Shown in pieces: positions 9,211 through 18,966 of a stretch of 64,000 nt of DNA (position 1 is its first letter; every line of letters begins with the position of its first letter). The notes under the pieces are model-generated. The model saw nothing but the letters and a program-made list of their open reading frames with translations, did not search any database and was not told the origin of the DNA. This DNA is from JAUILA01 sp964563925 (GTDB taxonomy: Bacteria > Bacteroidota > Bacteroidia > Cytophagales > Cyclobacteriaceae): contig CAZLZD010000016.1 in the NCBI GenBank assembly GCA_964563925.1, forward strand, positions 1-64,000, read 5' to 3'. The translations under genes were made by a program, and so were the position numbers.

Positions 9211-10422
9211 CTATTCCGACTTCATCATGCGGAGTGTATACCAGCCAAGTAAAATGATCACCAGCCCCATCACCAGCCATAGCCAGGCCTTGTGAACAAA
9301 CAGCGGTTCCGGTTTAATGATTGGTTCATTAATTGGCTCTTCGTCACCAACCGTAACCGGTTGGGCCTGACCGGGCAATGAAAAATTTTGGATATCGAAC
9401 TGCGGACCCCTGTCCCCTTTTCTCCCGTAGACCAGGAAATAGGTGGCCTCCTTTTCAAACCTCGCCAGCAGCCAGTAAGACGGCCCGCTTAGCTGTGCAC
9501 CTTTAACAGAGAGATGGGCGTTATCCATATCCTGAATCGAAATCCGGTACCGGTGGGCAGTGACGGGATTAAACTCAAGGGGTACCTGCTCACGCGAATG
9601 GACTTTCCCCCGGGCCACTTCCCGGTACCGGTACAAATACCCTTCTTCGGTACGCAGGGAGTCTATGGCTGCCTCAAGGATCAGGGGCCTGAAATAATCC
9701 AGGGTATCAGAAATATCCAGTTCCAGCCGGCTTACGGGAACACTATGAACAAGTACGAGGTCCAACATTGTCTTAAGGTTAGTAAAATGAAGCCTCTGGT
9801 CTGAGATCAGCCTGGGCTCCAGTTTTCCGTCACGGATGGCATTGTAATTGACCGATGCACGAAGTAACTCAGCATCCTTCTGATCGCGGACCCTGATGCG
9901 GTAGTACCTGTACGCTGAGCGCGGCAGATTGACCCTGGAATAGTTAAACGTAACATACTGGTTACGGACCGCAACAATGCGCTGATTCTCTTTGAGCACA
10001 AACCATTCCTCACCGTCCATACTCCCTTCCACGTCAAGTTGCCAGTCATAATTTTCCTGCCGGAAGTCCATCCTTATTTCATTAATTACCAGGGTATCGG
10101 ACATGGATAATGTGAACCATGTGCCCTCGTCGTTATAGGAAACATTGAGAATGTCAAATGCCCGTTCATGGCTGGTACGGCGCCTCTCAGAAGACTGAAG
10201 TACATAAGGTGCCTGAACAGTATCTCCTTCCGCGGTAATACCGTACAGGCGGAGGTCTTTCAATTCTGACTGGCTTCGTATAAACAGTTCTTCCGGCAGT
10301 TCAATGCGATGCCACAGGGCGGAAACCCCGGTAACTGGCCGTTTCCATGAGTATTCCTGCATCTGGCCCGGGCTGAGGTGGCAGGCGAGCAACAGACCGG
10401 TAAGCAATCCCCATTTATTCAT
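9211..10422 (-). CDS. DUF3999-family membrane protein
   Basis: 403 residues with a signal peptide (GLLTGLLLACHLSPGQ), a large beta-rich extracytoplasmic region and a C-terminal transmembrane helix (AWLWLVMGLVIILLGWYTL) with a short basic tail. The body (WHRIELPEELFIRSQSELKD, LRLYGITAEGDTVQAPYVL) matches the DUF3999 family as I remember it. Its start overlaps the end of the DUF2339 gene by 8 bp, and DUF2339-DUF3999 pairs recur in many Gram-negative genomes, which supports the call. The two probably form one inner-membrane/periplasmic complex of unknown function. Confidence 0.75.
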   Translation of the reverse strand: MNKWGLLTGLLLACHLSPGQMQEYSWKRPVTGVSALWHRIELPEELFIRSQSELKDLRLYGITAEGDTVQAPYVLQSSERRRTSHERAFDILNVSYNDEGTWFTLSMSDTLVINEIRMDFRQENYDWQLDVEGSMDGEEWFVLKENQRIVAVRNQYVTFNYSRVNLPRSAYRYYRIRVRDQKDAELLRASVNYNAIRDGKLEPRLISDQRLHFTNLKTMLDLVLVHSVPVSRLELDISDTLDYFRPLILEAAIDSLRTEEGYLYRYREVARGKVHSREQVPLEFNPVTAHRYRISIQDMDNAHLSVKGAQLSGPSYWLLARFEKEATYFLVYGRKGDRGPQFDIQNFSLPGQAQPVTVGDEEPINEPIIKPEPLFVHKAWLWLVMGLVIILLGWYTLRMMKSE

Positions 10423-12715
10423 CGGTAATCAATGTTTTGTAGCGATTGTAGAGGTAGGAAATAACCAGTAATAAAATACCCAGGGCGACGAACACAATGG
10501 TTTTGTAAACGGTACTGAGATGGATGAGGTCATAAAAGAACAGCTTAAGCAGGGTGACGCCAAACAGCACAATTGCACTGATCCGAAGGTGTTTCCTGCG
10601 ATTCACAATACCGAGTACAATCATAAACAGGGCATAAGCACCCCAGAGAATGCTGAGTACGAGTTTATCGCCTGATTCTCCGAGAAATTGACCCGACCAG
10701 AACAACAATTCGCCTGACAGCAAGGCCAGAATCGTCACGTGAAAGGGAATATCAAACGCCGGCCTGGAAATGGTCAGGATACCGGACCTTAACAGCCTGA
10801 ACGCTGCGTAAAGGGTAAAGGCTACGAAGGCCACTGACACATACCTGATCGCCACATTGATCCATGTATAGATATAGACCTCCTCGTAAGGAGGGTCAAA
10901 ATAATTCTCTCCGAGCCGGTTGATCTCAGGGTATGCGATGATGAAAAAGGTGAATAAGGTAAGTCCGGTCAGCACATACATCACCGCGGCAAATTCAGTG
11001 GATTTTGTACGTATGGCAACGAAGATCAGTCCGCAGAGAAAGGCCATCGTGTAATTGTATTTCCAAAGGGTATTGAACCTCATGAAATCCGCATCGAAAC
11101 TGGTCATACTGTAATCTGCAAGCTCGTACCATGAATGGTGCATCTGCGTCATCCAGAACCGGTCGATCTCAAGGTAAAAGGCCAGGTACAGGCTGAACAG
11201 GAATATGATGGGTACTAAAATATTGCAGATACTTACCGGATCAAAATACCGTCCCTGGTAAGAGGCGCCATATTTCCGGGAGAGGTAGAGAATAAAGCCG
11301 AAGGCCGATGAGAACATAATGTGCACGAGAAATTCTTCATTTATAACCGGTACAAGCGTCACTTCTTCCGACAAGCCAATCCAGACCCAGTCCTGGATGA
11401 AGCTTACCACACCCAGGAACATCGCCAGGTACGAAAGCTTTTCATAAAAAGAAACTTTTTTGGTCCGCCCGATCCAGAACAGCAAGGCGGCCTCGCCGGC
11501 CCACAGTAAGGTTACCCAATTGCCATCCAGCTGAACAGGTACCGCCAGGGTCAGAAAAATAAGCACAAGACCGGTGACCGCGTAAAATATTTTCCTGTCA
11601 AAATCAGGTTGCCGCCTGATCCAGAGTGCCACGGCAAAATGCAACAACGCGTGGCCTATGGTAAACAATCCGAGGTAATTCTCCCAGGCTTCCTTATAGC
11701 CTATCTCTAAATAACCGAAACAGAAGAACAGAAATGCATTCAGGAATATCATGACCACATCTCCCCGGGTGAATACCATGTGCTCCCTGAGCTTGTAGGC
11801 TAAAAAGGTCACATAGAACGTGGCAAAGAAGATCAACCCGAAAAGGAGTGTTTCCGTCTCGCTCAGATTGCTGTAAAAGGCGGCGGCAAAACTTAGCCAG
11901 GTAAGGAAGAATGCGGAGCGATTAAGGAGCGCCCATTGCTTTCTGAAAGCCACTACCAATACGCCAAAATTAATGATCGCAATAAAGGAAAGCAGTATGT
12001 AGGTCCGGCCACTCCCGTCACTCAGCAGAAAAGGAATTGCATAGGCACCAACCAGGCCGAAGTGGGCTATTACCTGCTGGTCATATCTCAGTGCGGCATA
12101 CACCGTAAAAACCGTGAAGATGACCATCATGGCAAAGGCCAGCCACTGGGGCATCAACTCATACCTGCTGTACGCTGCATACGTGATGAAGTACATTGTT
12201 GCCATTCCTCCGCTTACCAGGACGGCACTGAAGTTTTCATACGATTTTTTTAAGCGCATCCCTGTTACCAGCAGGATTATTCCCGCCAGGTAGCCAAGGA
12301 TGATCCGGGTCAGGGGAGAAATCAGGTCATGCTGAATGGAGTACCGTACGCCAATGGCGACCCCGATGACCGTGATAATGATACCCAGCTTGCTGATCAG
12401 GTTTTCCCCGATAAACTTCTCCCAGCCGTCCTCCTTCATCCCGAGGCGTTGAAGAAATGTTTTATCCGGCGAAGCAGGCCGGGAGGGTGCTGTGACCGGA
12501 CTGGCTGGTTTAGTGAAAGCCTGCTTCCCGTGTCCTTTGACCGGCTCTGCACGGATCGAAGCAATGGATGGCGGCTCAGTCACTGCCGGCTTTTCCACGG
12601 ATTCAAGGTGTTCGATTTTCCTGCGAATGGCCGTTACCTCATCCTGAAAACGCTGTTGGCTGGCAGCCAACTGTTCAAGCCTGCGCTTCAGTTCTTCAAT
12701 TTGGTTGTTATCCAT
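10415..12715 (-). CDS. DUF2339-family polytopic membrane protein
   Basis: 766 residues. The first 45 are a coiled coil (IEELKRRLEQLAASQQRFQ), then a Pro/Ala-rich linker, then GEKFIGENLISKLG-type entry (here WEKFIGENLISKLGIIITVI) into about twenty or more closely packed transmembrane helices. This is the standard DUF2339 architecture. Function is unknown in the family. It is translationally coupled to the DUF3999 gene behind it. No transporter signature is visible beyond the many helices. Confidence 0.8.
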   Translation of the reverse strand: MDNNQIEELKRRLEQLAASQQRFQDEVTAIRRKIEHLESVEKPAVTEPPSIASIRAEPVKGHGKQAFTKPASPVTAPSRPASPDKTFLQRLGMKEDGWEKFIGENLISKLGIIITVIGVAIGVRYSIQHDLISPLTRIILGYLAGIILLVTGMRLKKSYENFSAVLVSGGMATMYFITYAAYSRYELMPQWLAFAMMVIFTVFTVYAALRYDQQVIAHFGLVGAYAIPFLLSDGSGRTYILLSFIAIINFGVLVVAFRKQWALLNRSAFFLTWLSFAAAFYSNLSETETLLFGLIFFATFYVTFLAYKLREHMVFTRGDVVMIFLNAFLFFCFGYLEIGYKEAWENYLGLFTIGHALLHFAVALWIRRQPDFDRKIFYAVTGLVLIFLTLAVPVQLDGNWVTLLWAGEAALLFWIGRTKKVSFYEKLSYLAMFLGVVSFIQDWVWIGLSEEVTLVPVINEEFLVHIMFSSAFGFILYLSRKYGASYQGRYFDPVSICNILVPIIFLFSLYLAFYLEIDRFWMTQMHHSWYELADYSMTSFDADFMRFNTLWKYNYTMAFLCGLIFVAIRTKSTEFAAVMYVLTGLTLFTFFIIAYPEINRLGENYFDPPYEEVYIYTWINVAIRYVSVAFVAFTLYAAFRLLRSGILTISRPAFDIPFHVTILALLSGELLFWSGQFLGESGDKLVLSILWGAYALFMIVLGIVNRRKHLRISAIVLFGVTLLKLFFYDLIHLSTVYKTIVFVALGILLLVISYLYNRYKTLITDE

Positions 12716-12856
12716 CGGCGATTACTCGTTTATGTAATTAACTGGAAGCAAGGAGATTACAAATTCACCCCCTTGATAAAACAATTAATCTGGTAATATA
12801 CGCCTTTCGGGGATATTTAAAAGGGAATTCTCTTGGGGTTCACTGCAGGCAGATAC

Positions 12857-13537
12857 TCATGGGAATCGGTTTATAACCTCCACTTCATCGCCCTTTCCTA
12901 CCAGGATTATGTCGGTAGTACTCAGGAAAAGGCCGGTTTCAACGATTCCGGGGATATGAAGCAATTCATCTTCCAGGAGCCCCAGGTTACTCACATGTCC
13001 AATTTGAATATCGAGTATGTAATTGCCTTCGTCCGTGAGAAAGGGTTCCCCGTCCACCAAACGCAATTCCGGCTTCAGTCCGGCATCCTGGAGGGTATCC
13101 CGGATCTGCGATGTCGCAAACGGGATCGTTTCGAGTGGAAGCGGAAATGCACCAAGCCGTGCTACCTGCTTACTGCTGTCGGCAATGATCAAATTAATCT
13201 CGGTATGATAGGCAATGATCTTTTCCCTCAGCAGGGCTCCGCCCCCGCCCTTGATAAGCTGCATATAGGGATCAAACTCATCGGCACCGTCGATAGTCAG
13301 GTCGATACGCTCGGCCGCATCCAGGGTGATAATCGGGATGTGGTATTTCCTTGCCAGGTTTTCTGTCTGTAATGAGGTGGGGATAGCCAGTATTTCAAGG
13401 CCATCCGCCACCAGTGTTCCCAATTCACGGATGGCGAAGGCAGCGGTCGAACCAGTTCCGAGTCCGATGACCATACCCTCTTCAATATAGTCAATCGAGG
13501 CCCTGGCCGCAGCCTGTTTTTCCTGATCTATGCTCAT
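12857..13537 (-). CDS. rpiA: Ribose-5-phosphate isomerase A
   Basis: 226 residues, the normal length for RpiA. It interconverts ribose 5-phosphate and ribulose 5-phosphate in the pentose phosphate pathway, in the cytoplasm. The family signatures are all present: VIGLGTGSTAAFAI (phosphate loop), TIDGADEFD (catalytic Asp and Glu region), IKGGGGALLREKI (catalytic Glu/Lys region), and VETGLF near the end. The start at 13537 is preceded by TACATTTA four bases upstream, which resembles a -7 element, so a near-leaderless transcript is possible in addition to read-through from the permease gene 32 bp upstream. Confidence 0.95.
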   Translation of the reverse strand: MSIDQEKQAAARASIDYIEEGMVIGLGTGSTAAFAIRELGTLVADGLEILAIPTSLQTENLARKYHIPIITLDAAERIDLTIDGADEFDPYMQLIKGGGGALLREKIIAYHTEINLIIADSSKQVARLGAFPLPLETIPFATSQIRDTLQDAGLKPELRLVDGEPFLTDEGNYILDIQIGHVSNLGLLEDELLHIPGIVETGLFLSTTDIILVGKGDEVEVINRFP

Positions 13538-13569
13538 GCCTTAAATGTAGGCAGAGATTAGGAAATTGC

Positions 13570-15975
13570 CTATTCTTCTTTCAGGGCATTCACCGGGTTT
13601 ACCAGCGCTGCAGCCCGCGACTGGTAGCCAACGGTAAACAAACCGATGGCCATGGCCACAATTCCTGCCAGCAGGAACACCAGCAGGTTTGCTGCTGACA
13701 TCAGGTCAATGCGATATTCAAATTCTCCCAGCCAGCCCGAAATCGCATAATAGGCAAGCGGCCACGCTATCACCATGGCGATCATTATCAGGATCATGAA
13801 TTCCCGGGAAAGAAGCATAATTACCTGTCCTACCGAAGAGCCCAGCACCTTGCGCACTCCCACTTCCTTCCGGCGTTGATCGGCCATATAAGCTGAAAGG
13901 CCAAACAGTCCAAGGCAGGCAATGAAGATGGCCAGCCACGTGAAATTGATCACCAGCCCTGAAAATTGTTCGTCGCTTTGATAGATCCGGTTAAATTCCT
14001 GGTCAAAGAACTGATATTCAAAGGGGTAATCCGGATAAAATTGCCCCCATAACTCTTCGGCGGTAGCCATCGCCGAGGTTATTTCTCCCGCCTTTATTCG
14101 AAAAGAAAGGTTTCCGGACGGGCCCGGGTTGTAAAACATGATTAGCGGTTCGATATTGTGTTTCATACTTGCGTAATGGAAGTCGCGCACTACCCCAACC
14201 ACGGCCCGTTCCTGGCCGTTTCCAAGCGTCACCGTCTTTCCGACTGGTTCTTCCCAGCCCACTTCCCTGACGAATGCCTCGTTTACCAGTACGCTGTTAT
14301 TCTGGTCCGATTCACTGTTCGCCCCGAAATTACGGCCGTCTGCAAGTTCCATTTTCATCATGTCCAGGTAATGATGATCGAATGACATGACACTGACAAT
14401 CCAGGTCTCTGCATCATCTCCCTCCTGGACCGCACCCTCAGGCGTCAGGCCGGTACGCCCGAAAGTGGATCCGGGCATATTGTTGGAAACAGCCGCTTCC
14501 TCAATACTTTCGTAGGAAGCAAGCCGGTCGCGGAACGCGGTCACCTGCCCGGCAAGCCCCGGATCGCCCACCTGGAAAGTAACCACCTGGTCCTTGCTGA
14601 ACCCAAGGTCTTTATTCTTGATATAATCCAGCTGCCTGAAAACAAAAACAGTACCGATAATCAGCACAATGGATGCGGTAAACTGCACCACCACCAGGCC
14701 CTTACGGAGCCCCACACCCCCTTTGCTGCCAGCAAATTTACCGCGAAGGATCACGGCGGTATTGAACCCAGACAGCACAAATGCCGGGTAGATTCCGGCA
14801 AGCAGACCAATTACCAGGGAGGACGACAGGATATAGACTATGGTCAGCGGACGCTCCCACAGAAAGGTACTGAGTGACTGCGGCAGGCCGAGCTCGACGA
14901 ACGGGGCCACCAGGATCACAATCGCAAGGGCAATCAGTGTGGATAGCAACACAAGGATCACAGATTCTCCCAGGTGCTGACGAATCAGGTTCCCGCGCGA
15001 TCCTCCCATTACCTTTCGGATCCCCACTTCCTTCGCACGGGTGGAAGATTTGGCTGTGGAGAGGTTCATAAAATTGAAGGCTGCGATCAGGAGAATAAAT
15101 ACAGCCACCGCCGACAACGAATAGACATACACCTGGTCCCCTTTGTTCACATGGTAATAATCAAACAGGATATTCGTGGAGCCCAGGTGAATTTCCTCCA
15201 GGGGCTGAAGCTGGGGTACCCAGAACTCAGGCACATCATTACTGAGCGCCAGGTCCCTCATTTGCTCTTCGACCCGACCCTCACTTTCACGGCTGTCAAG
15301 TTCTGCATACCCGATCATTCCAAGTCCGCCCCAGGAATCAAGATACTGGGCAATCGACGAGTCAGCTTCGGCAGGATACATCGACAGGATCATATCAAAC
15401 TCCAGGTGAGAATTCTCCTTCACATCATCCATAATGCCCACCACTTCATAATCATTCTCATTTATGCGCAGTATTTCCTGCAGTACCGGCCCTTCCCCGA
15501 AAAGGGTCCGGGCAAATGTTTCCGTGAGAATGATCTTCCGCGGGGCGTGGAACTGTTCCATAAATTCCGCAGGCTGAACCTGGTAATCAAATAACTCAAA
15601 GAAGTTCTTTTCCACCGACTTGGCATGTTCCGAAAAGAATACCTCATCGTCCCGCTCAACACGCATACGCCCCTGCTGAAACATCCGGGTGGCATTCTGA
15701 ACCTCGCTGATCTCCTCACGAGCCGCCGCCGGCATCCGCGGATTGGTGATAGCGACGTTGTTACTGCTTACCCCGAGTGCCTCGTCGATGGTGGTGAAGC
15801 GGAACAGGCGTTCTGACCGGTCGTGAAAGGTATCGTAGCTTGTCTCGTTAATGACATACACAAGGATGAGTATGTAACAGGAAAGCCCGATGGATAAACC
15901 GAGGATGTTGATAACGGAAGCGCTCTTGTTCCGCCGGATACCGCGGAGCGCCACCAGCAGATAGTTTCGTAGCAT
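13570..15975 (-). CDS. FtsX/MacB-type ABC transporter permease
   Basis: 801 residues. The architecture is doubled: a transmembrane helix at about 20-42 (KSASVINILGLSIGLSCYILILVY split by the helix), a MacB-type periplasmic domain, three helices, a second helix near residue 425 with another periplasmic domain, and three final helices. The two FtsX cores are marked by TRAKEVGIRKVMGGSRGNLI and QRRKEVGVRKVLGSSVGQVI. The protein would form the membrane part of a mechanotransmission-type ABC system; Bacteroidota carry many copies and often keep the ATPase elsewhere, as here. Substrate is unknown. A 16-bp dyad lies 30 bp upstream of its start. Confidence 0.9.
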   Translation of the reverse strand: MLRNYLLVALRGIRRNKSASVINILGLSIGLSCYILILVYVINETSYDTFHDRSERLFRFTTIDEALGVSSNNVAITNPRMPAAAREEISEVQNATRMFQQGRMRVERDDEVFFSEHAKSVEKNFFELFDYQVQPAEFMEQFHAPRKIILTETFARTLFGEGPVLQEILRINENDYEVVGIMDDVKENSHLEFDMILSMYPAEADSSIAQYLDSWGGLGMIGYAELDSRESEGRVEEQMRDLALSNDVPEFWVPQLQPLEEIHLGSTNILFDYYHVNKGDQVYVYSLSAVAVFILLIAAFNFMNLSTAKSSTRAKEVGIRKVMGGSRGNLIRQHLGESVILVLLSTLIALAIVILVAPFVELGLPQSLSTFLWERPLTIVYILSSSLVIGLLAGIYPAFVLSGFNTAVILRGKFAGSKGGVGLRKGLVVVQFTASIVLIIGTVFVFRQLDYIKNKDLGFSKDQVVTFQVGDPGLAGQVTAFRDRLASYESIEEAAVSNNMPGSTFGRTGLTPEGAVQEGDDAETWIVSVMSFDHHYLDMMKMELADGRNFGANSESDQNNSVLVNEAFVREVGWEEPVGKTVTLGNGQERAVVGVVRDFHYASMKHNIEPLIMFYNPGPSGNLSFRIKAGEITSAMATAEELWGQFYPDYPFEYQFFDQEFNRIYQSDEQFSGLVINFTWLAIFIACLGLFGLSAYMADQRRKEVGVRKVLGSSVGQVIMLLSREFMILIMIAMVIAWPLAYYAISGWLGEFEYRIDLMSAANLLVFLLAGIVAMAIGLFTVGYQSRAAALVNPVNALKEE

Positions 15976-16004
15976 GGCTGTTGAGTTTATGACCTAAGCA
16001 ATTC

Positions 16005-16020
16005 TACGAATTGATTCGTA
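16005..16020. promoter_or_regulatory. Perfect dyad TACGAAT-TG-ATTCGTA upstream of the permease gene
   Basis: Seven-base arms around a two-base centre, 30 bp upstream of the permease start at 15975. Position and symmetry fit an operator for a dimeric repressor, but no regulator is encoded nearby and no promoter elements are clear, so this is a candidate only. Confidence 0.3.
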
Positions 16021-16137
16021 TCCCGGTTTCACCAACTCCACAAATGGTTGATATATCAAGGGAATGGTTCAAAAATAATCCCGGCGGAATCACGGCTTTT
16101 CCCCGGGATTTCCTGTTTGAGCTTACTCCCTGAGCAT

Positions 16138-16314
16138 TCAGGCCAGCAGGGAAATATACCGGGTCACGGTATTCTGACGGTGAAACAGGTATCCCCGCAC
16201 CACCCGCGGCGGATGGCTGGCTGGTTGCTCACCGGAATACCAGTGAAGCGTCATGGCATCCAGAATGAAAATAATGGTAATGACAGTGAGTTCAATAAAT
16301 TCTCCGGTATTCAT
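16138..16314 (-). CDS. Possible 58-residue membrane peptide coupled to the OmpA-like gene
   Basis: The ATG at 16314 overlaps the TGA of the OmpA-like gene in the four-base arrangement ATGA, the classic sign of translational coupling. The frame stays open for 58 codons. The N-terminus (EFIELTVITIIFILDAM) could be a short membrane helix; the rest is basic and polar (VVRGYLFHRQNTVTRY). No homologue comes to mind. The remaining bases up to the permease promoter contain no other gene. It may be real or a chance frame; the overlap is the only positive evidence. Confidence 0.35.
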   Translation of the reverse strand: MNTGEFIELTVITIIFILDAMTLHWYSGEQPASHPPRVVRGYLFHRQNTVTRYISLLA

Positions 16315-17546
16315 TCTTCCAGAATTTCAATTTCAACACGCACATTCTTTTTGGCCTGCGAGCTGTTTTTGTCATACAGCATACGCCTTCCTCCCCATGC
16401 TTTGATCTCCATGCGTTCAGGTTCAACCCCCTGGGACACCAGGTAATCCCGGATAATGGTGGCACGCTCACGGGACAGGGCTTTGGCCGAACCAAGCTTT
16501 TCCTTGTTCGAATCTGCCAGCGCATAGAACGGGTCATCACCGGTACGGCTGATAATCCTGCCGGCCCTGCGGCCGTTGGTATGTCCGTGAATCCGTATCC
16601 GGTACCCGGGGTTTTCCTGCATCATGGAGAGCAGGCTGTTTACCTCGTACCTCGATTCGGGACGCATCACGGCGGCGTCATTAAAAAAGTAGACGTTGTA
16701 CATTGTGGCTATATCTCCCTTATGGTACCGGACCAGGTCCACAAAGATTACATAGTAGTCTGAGAGCTTATTCACACTTTCATGATCAAACAGGCGGTTG
16801 TAATCCAGTTCAAGCTGCTGCTTGCGATACCCGAACACATCCACCAGGGCGGTTATTCTCCCCGATCCATTATCCGGATCCTCCAGGACCACCACCTCCC
16901 CGGAGGGTATAACCTCATTGAGCTGAGCCCGTTCGGTATCAATCACCTGAACATCCCCGCGCACTTCGGCATTATTCCTTGCATTGGACAGCAAAAATGC
17001 GACTTGCGTGGCCTGGTTAAGCGATTCACCGATCTCGCTGATTGAATGAGCTTCTGCCTGCCCGGCATCAGTCACGCGGGCTTCCGTGCCGGGGACAACG
17101 GGTATCTCTTCCGGTTGTGCCGAAACACCTCCGTTTCGCGTCTCCCTTTCAGGTTCAGACGCACCTTCCGCGAGTTCTGCACTTACCGCAGGTACAGGTT
17201 CGGACGCATTTTCCGCAAGTTCTGCCCTGGCCGCGGGTTTACACACAAACACCCAGGCCTCGGGATGAACCTCTTGTCGGGCCGTTCGCATGGCACTTAC
17301 TGCCTCTCGGAAGTTTGCCGTAGACAGGGTATATACATAAATTCTTTTTTTCGGAGAATGAAGGCCGGTTTGTCCGTTCTTCCCGCCAGCAAAGGTGGCG
17401 GCCAGGTCTTCACGTGAAAGGTCATACACTCCTATCACCACGTAGTACCCTTCCTTCATTTCTTCAGAAACAGGAAAAGTCTGGCCGATACCGGCCAGAC
17501 TAACCAAACCAAATAAGAAGGATAAACAAATCAACTTTGTATCCAT
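16311..17546 (-). CDS. OmpA-domain secreted protein, paralogue 1
   Basis: 411 residues from the ATG at 17546 (a GTG one codon earlier is possible). Signal peptide FLFGLVSLAGIGQ; then a small alpha/beta domain (YYVVIGVYDLSREDLAATFA, KKRIYVYTLSTANFREAVSAM) that looks like a SPOR-type or SPOR-like module; a low-complexity linker with an imperfect repeat of AELAENASEPVP; a central beta domain; and a C-terminal OmpA/MotB domain (YRIRIHGHTNGRR, ALSRERATIIRDYLVSQGV, RMEIKAWGGRR, NVRVEIEILEE) expected to bind peptidoglycan. It is a tandem paralogue of the next gene, 17 bp away. Confidence 0.85.
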   Translation of the reverse strand: MDTKLICLSFLFGLVSLAGIGQTFPVSEEMKEGYYVVIGVYDLSREDLAATFAGGKNGQTGLHSPKKRIYVYTLSTANFREAVSAMRTARQEVHPEAWVFVCKPAARAELAENASEPVPAVSAELAEGASEPERETRNGGVSAQPEEIPVVPGTEARVTDAGQAEAHSISEIGESLNQATQVAFLLSNARNNAEVRGDVQVIDTERAQLNEVIPSGEVVVLEDPDNGSGRITALVDVFGYRKQQLELDYNRLFDHESVNKLSDYYVIFVDLVRYHKGDIATMYNVYFFNDAAVMRPESRYEVNSLLSMMQENPGYRIRIHGHTNGRRAGRIISRTGDDPFYALADSNKEKLGSAKALSRERATIIRDYLVSQGVEPERMEIKAWGGRRMLYDKNSSQAKKNVRVEIEILEE

Positions 17547-17563
17547 CACACTTCAACCACTAA

Positions 17564-18853
17564 CTAGTCTTCAACAATTTCGATTTCCACGCGCACGTTC
17601 TTGTGAGCCTGAGTATCGTGTTTGTCATAAATCATTTTCTTTCCACCCCAGCCTTTTACCGACATGCGATCCGGCGAGATGCCCTGGTCAATAAGCCAGG
17701 CCTGGATTGTTTCAGCGCGAAACTGGGAAAGCTTTTTAGCACTTCCATAGTCCTCTTCCTGCTCGGCAGCAAGCGAGAAATAACTCTTCTCCTCATCAAG
17801 GTGAATAATTTTACCGGAGGCATTACCGTTGGTATGACCGTGAATGCGGACTTCCAGTTTATCATTCTCCTCCAGCATATCAAGGAGACTCAGCAGCTCG
17901 TATTTCGACTCGGGCTTCATTACGGCTGCGTCCTTGAAAAAGTAGACATTGTACATGACCAGGACATCCCCTTTCTTAAAGCGTTCCAGTTCAAAATCCA
18001 GGATGATCGAATCGCCCACCACATCCACAAATGCACTGGTGGAATCATTCAATGGTTGGTCCAGGTCGATCAGGTGTTGCACTTCCTTAAAGCCAAATAT
18101 TTGTGAGGAAGCCTTAATGCGCCGGGTTCCGTTGTCAGGATCCTTGAGTTCAACGACCTGGTGGGACTCTTCCAGCGCCAGTTCCTTGGCACGCTCGGGA
18201 TCGATGATCCTCACGCGGCCCCTGACTTCCTTCATTGTTTTTTTGTTGATTGTATTGAAGTAGAGGTAGTAATACCCCTCCTTAGCTTCAATGTTAGCCG
18301 GAGCCAGGTCCTCTACAGGCTCTGTTTCCGTCTCGGTGGCGGTTTCAGTGACCTCAGGGGTATCCGGTTCCGAAGTTAATTGGGCTTGCTCCGCAACGAT
18401 TTCCTCCGCCGTGGTATCCGTATCACCTGTCTGTAAATCATCAGCTGCATCCGGTTCGGGGACAGAGATAACTTGCGCAGTCTCCACATTTACCTGTTCG
18501 GGTCCGGCTTCCGGCAGCTCGTCAAAAGATCCGGAAAATACCCAGGCATCCCACAGGTCAGGGTGTTCTTCACGCACCTGCAATACTCTTTCTACCGCTT
18601 CACTGCGGTTATCCGAGGAAAATACATATACATAGTACAGGTTACGTTCCTGGCGCAGGGCAAATTCGGCCGGCATTTGTTTGGAATCCCGGGCAAACCG
18701 GGCAAATCGTTCAGCATTCTTTATGTAGGAGAATGCTCCAATGACCACGTAATTGGATTTTCCGGGTGCCGGGTCAGTGGCAGCCACCGATCCTGTAATA
18801 AACAGGACAGCAAGTACGAATGCCGACAGGCTTCTTGAGAATAAGATTGTCAT
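17564..18853 (-). CDS. OmpA-domain secreted protein, paralogue 2
   Basis: 429 residues with signal peptide FVLAVLFITGSVAATDP. The order of parts is the same as in the downstream paralogue: SPOR-like N-terminal module (NYVVIGAFSYIKNAERFARFA, LYYVYVFSSDNRSEAVERVL), an acidic Thr/Glu/Pro linker, a beta domain that contains VVELKDPDNGTRRIKASSQ, and a C-terminal OmpA/MotB domain (LEVRIHGHTNGNASG, LSQFRAETIQAWLIDQGI, RMSVKGWGGKK). It probably links cell wall and outer envelope. The two genes arose by tandem duplication and appear co-transcribed, this one first. Confidence 0.85.
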   Translation of the reverse strand: MTILFSRSLSAFVLAVLFITGSVAATDPAPGKSNYVVIGAFSYIKNAERFARFARDSKQMPAEFALRQERNLYYVYVFSSDNRSEAVERVLQVREEHPDLWDAWVFSGSFDELPEAGPEQVNVETAQVISVPEPDAADDLQTGDTDTTAEEIVAEQAQLTSEPDTPEVTETATETETEPVEDLAPANIEAKEGYYYLYFNTINKKTMKEVRGRVRIIDPERAKELALEESHQVVELKDPDNGTRRIKASSQIFGFKEVQHLIDLDQPLNDSTSAFVDVVGDSIILDFELERFKKGDVLVMYNVYFFKDAAVMKPESKYELLSLLDMLEENDKLEVRIHGHTNGNASGKIIHLDEEKSYFSLAAEQEEDYGSAKKLSQFRAETIQAWLIDQGISPDRMSVKGWGGKKMIYDKHDTQAHKNVRVEIEIVED

Positions 18854-18966
18854 GATCAGGTATCGTTAAAAAATAAAAACGAATCAATTAAAAAATACAC
18901 CGGCTGATCAACCAATGTGAGGGCAATGTATTAACAATGTTGTAATTCAGCAAGTTAGGGTAAGGT

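Noticed and set aside
16048..16446. 132-codon plus-strand frame between the permease and OmpA genes
   Set aside because: It overlaps the OmpA-domain coding region antisense and has no credible features; the minus-strand 58-codon frame has better support.
17042..17417. Proline- and arginine-rich plus-strand frames opposite the OmpA linker
   Set aside because: They come from the repetitive Ala/Glu/Pro linker of the real gene read on the other strand.
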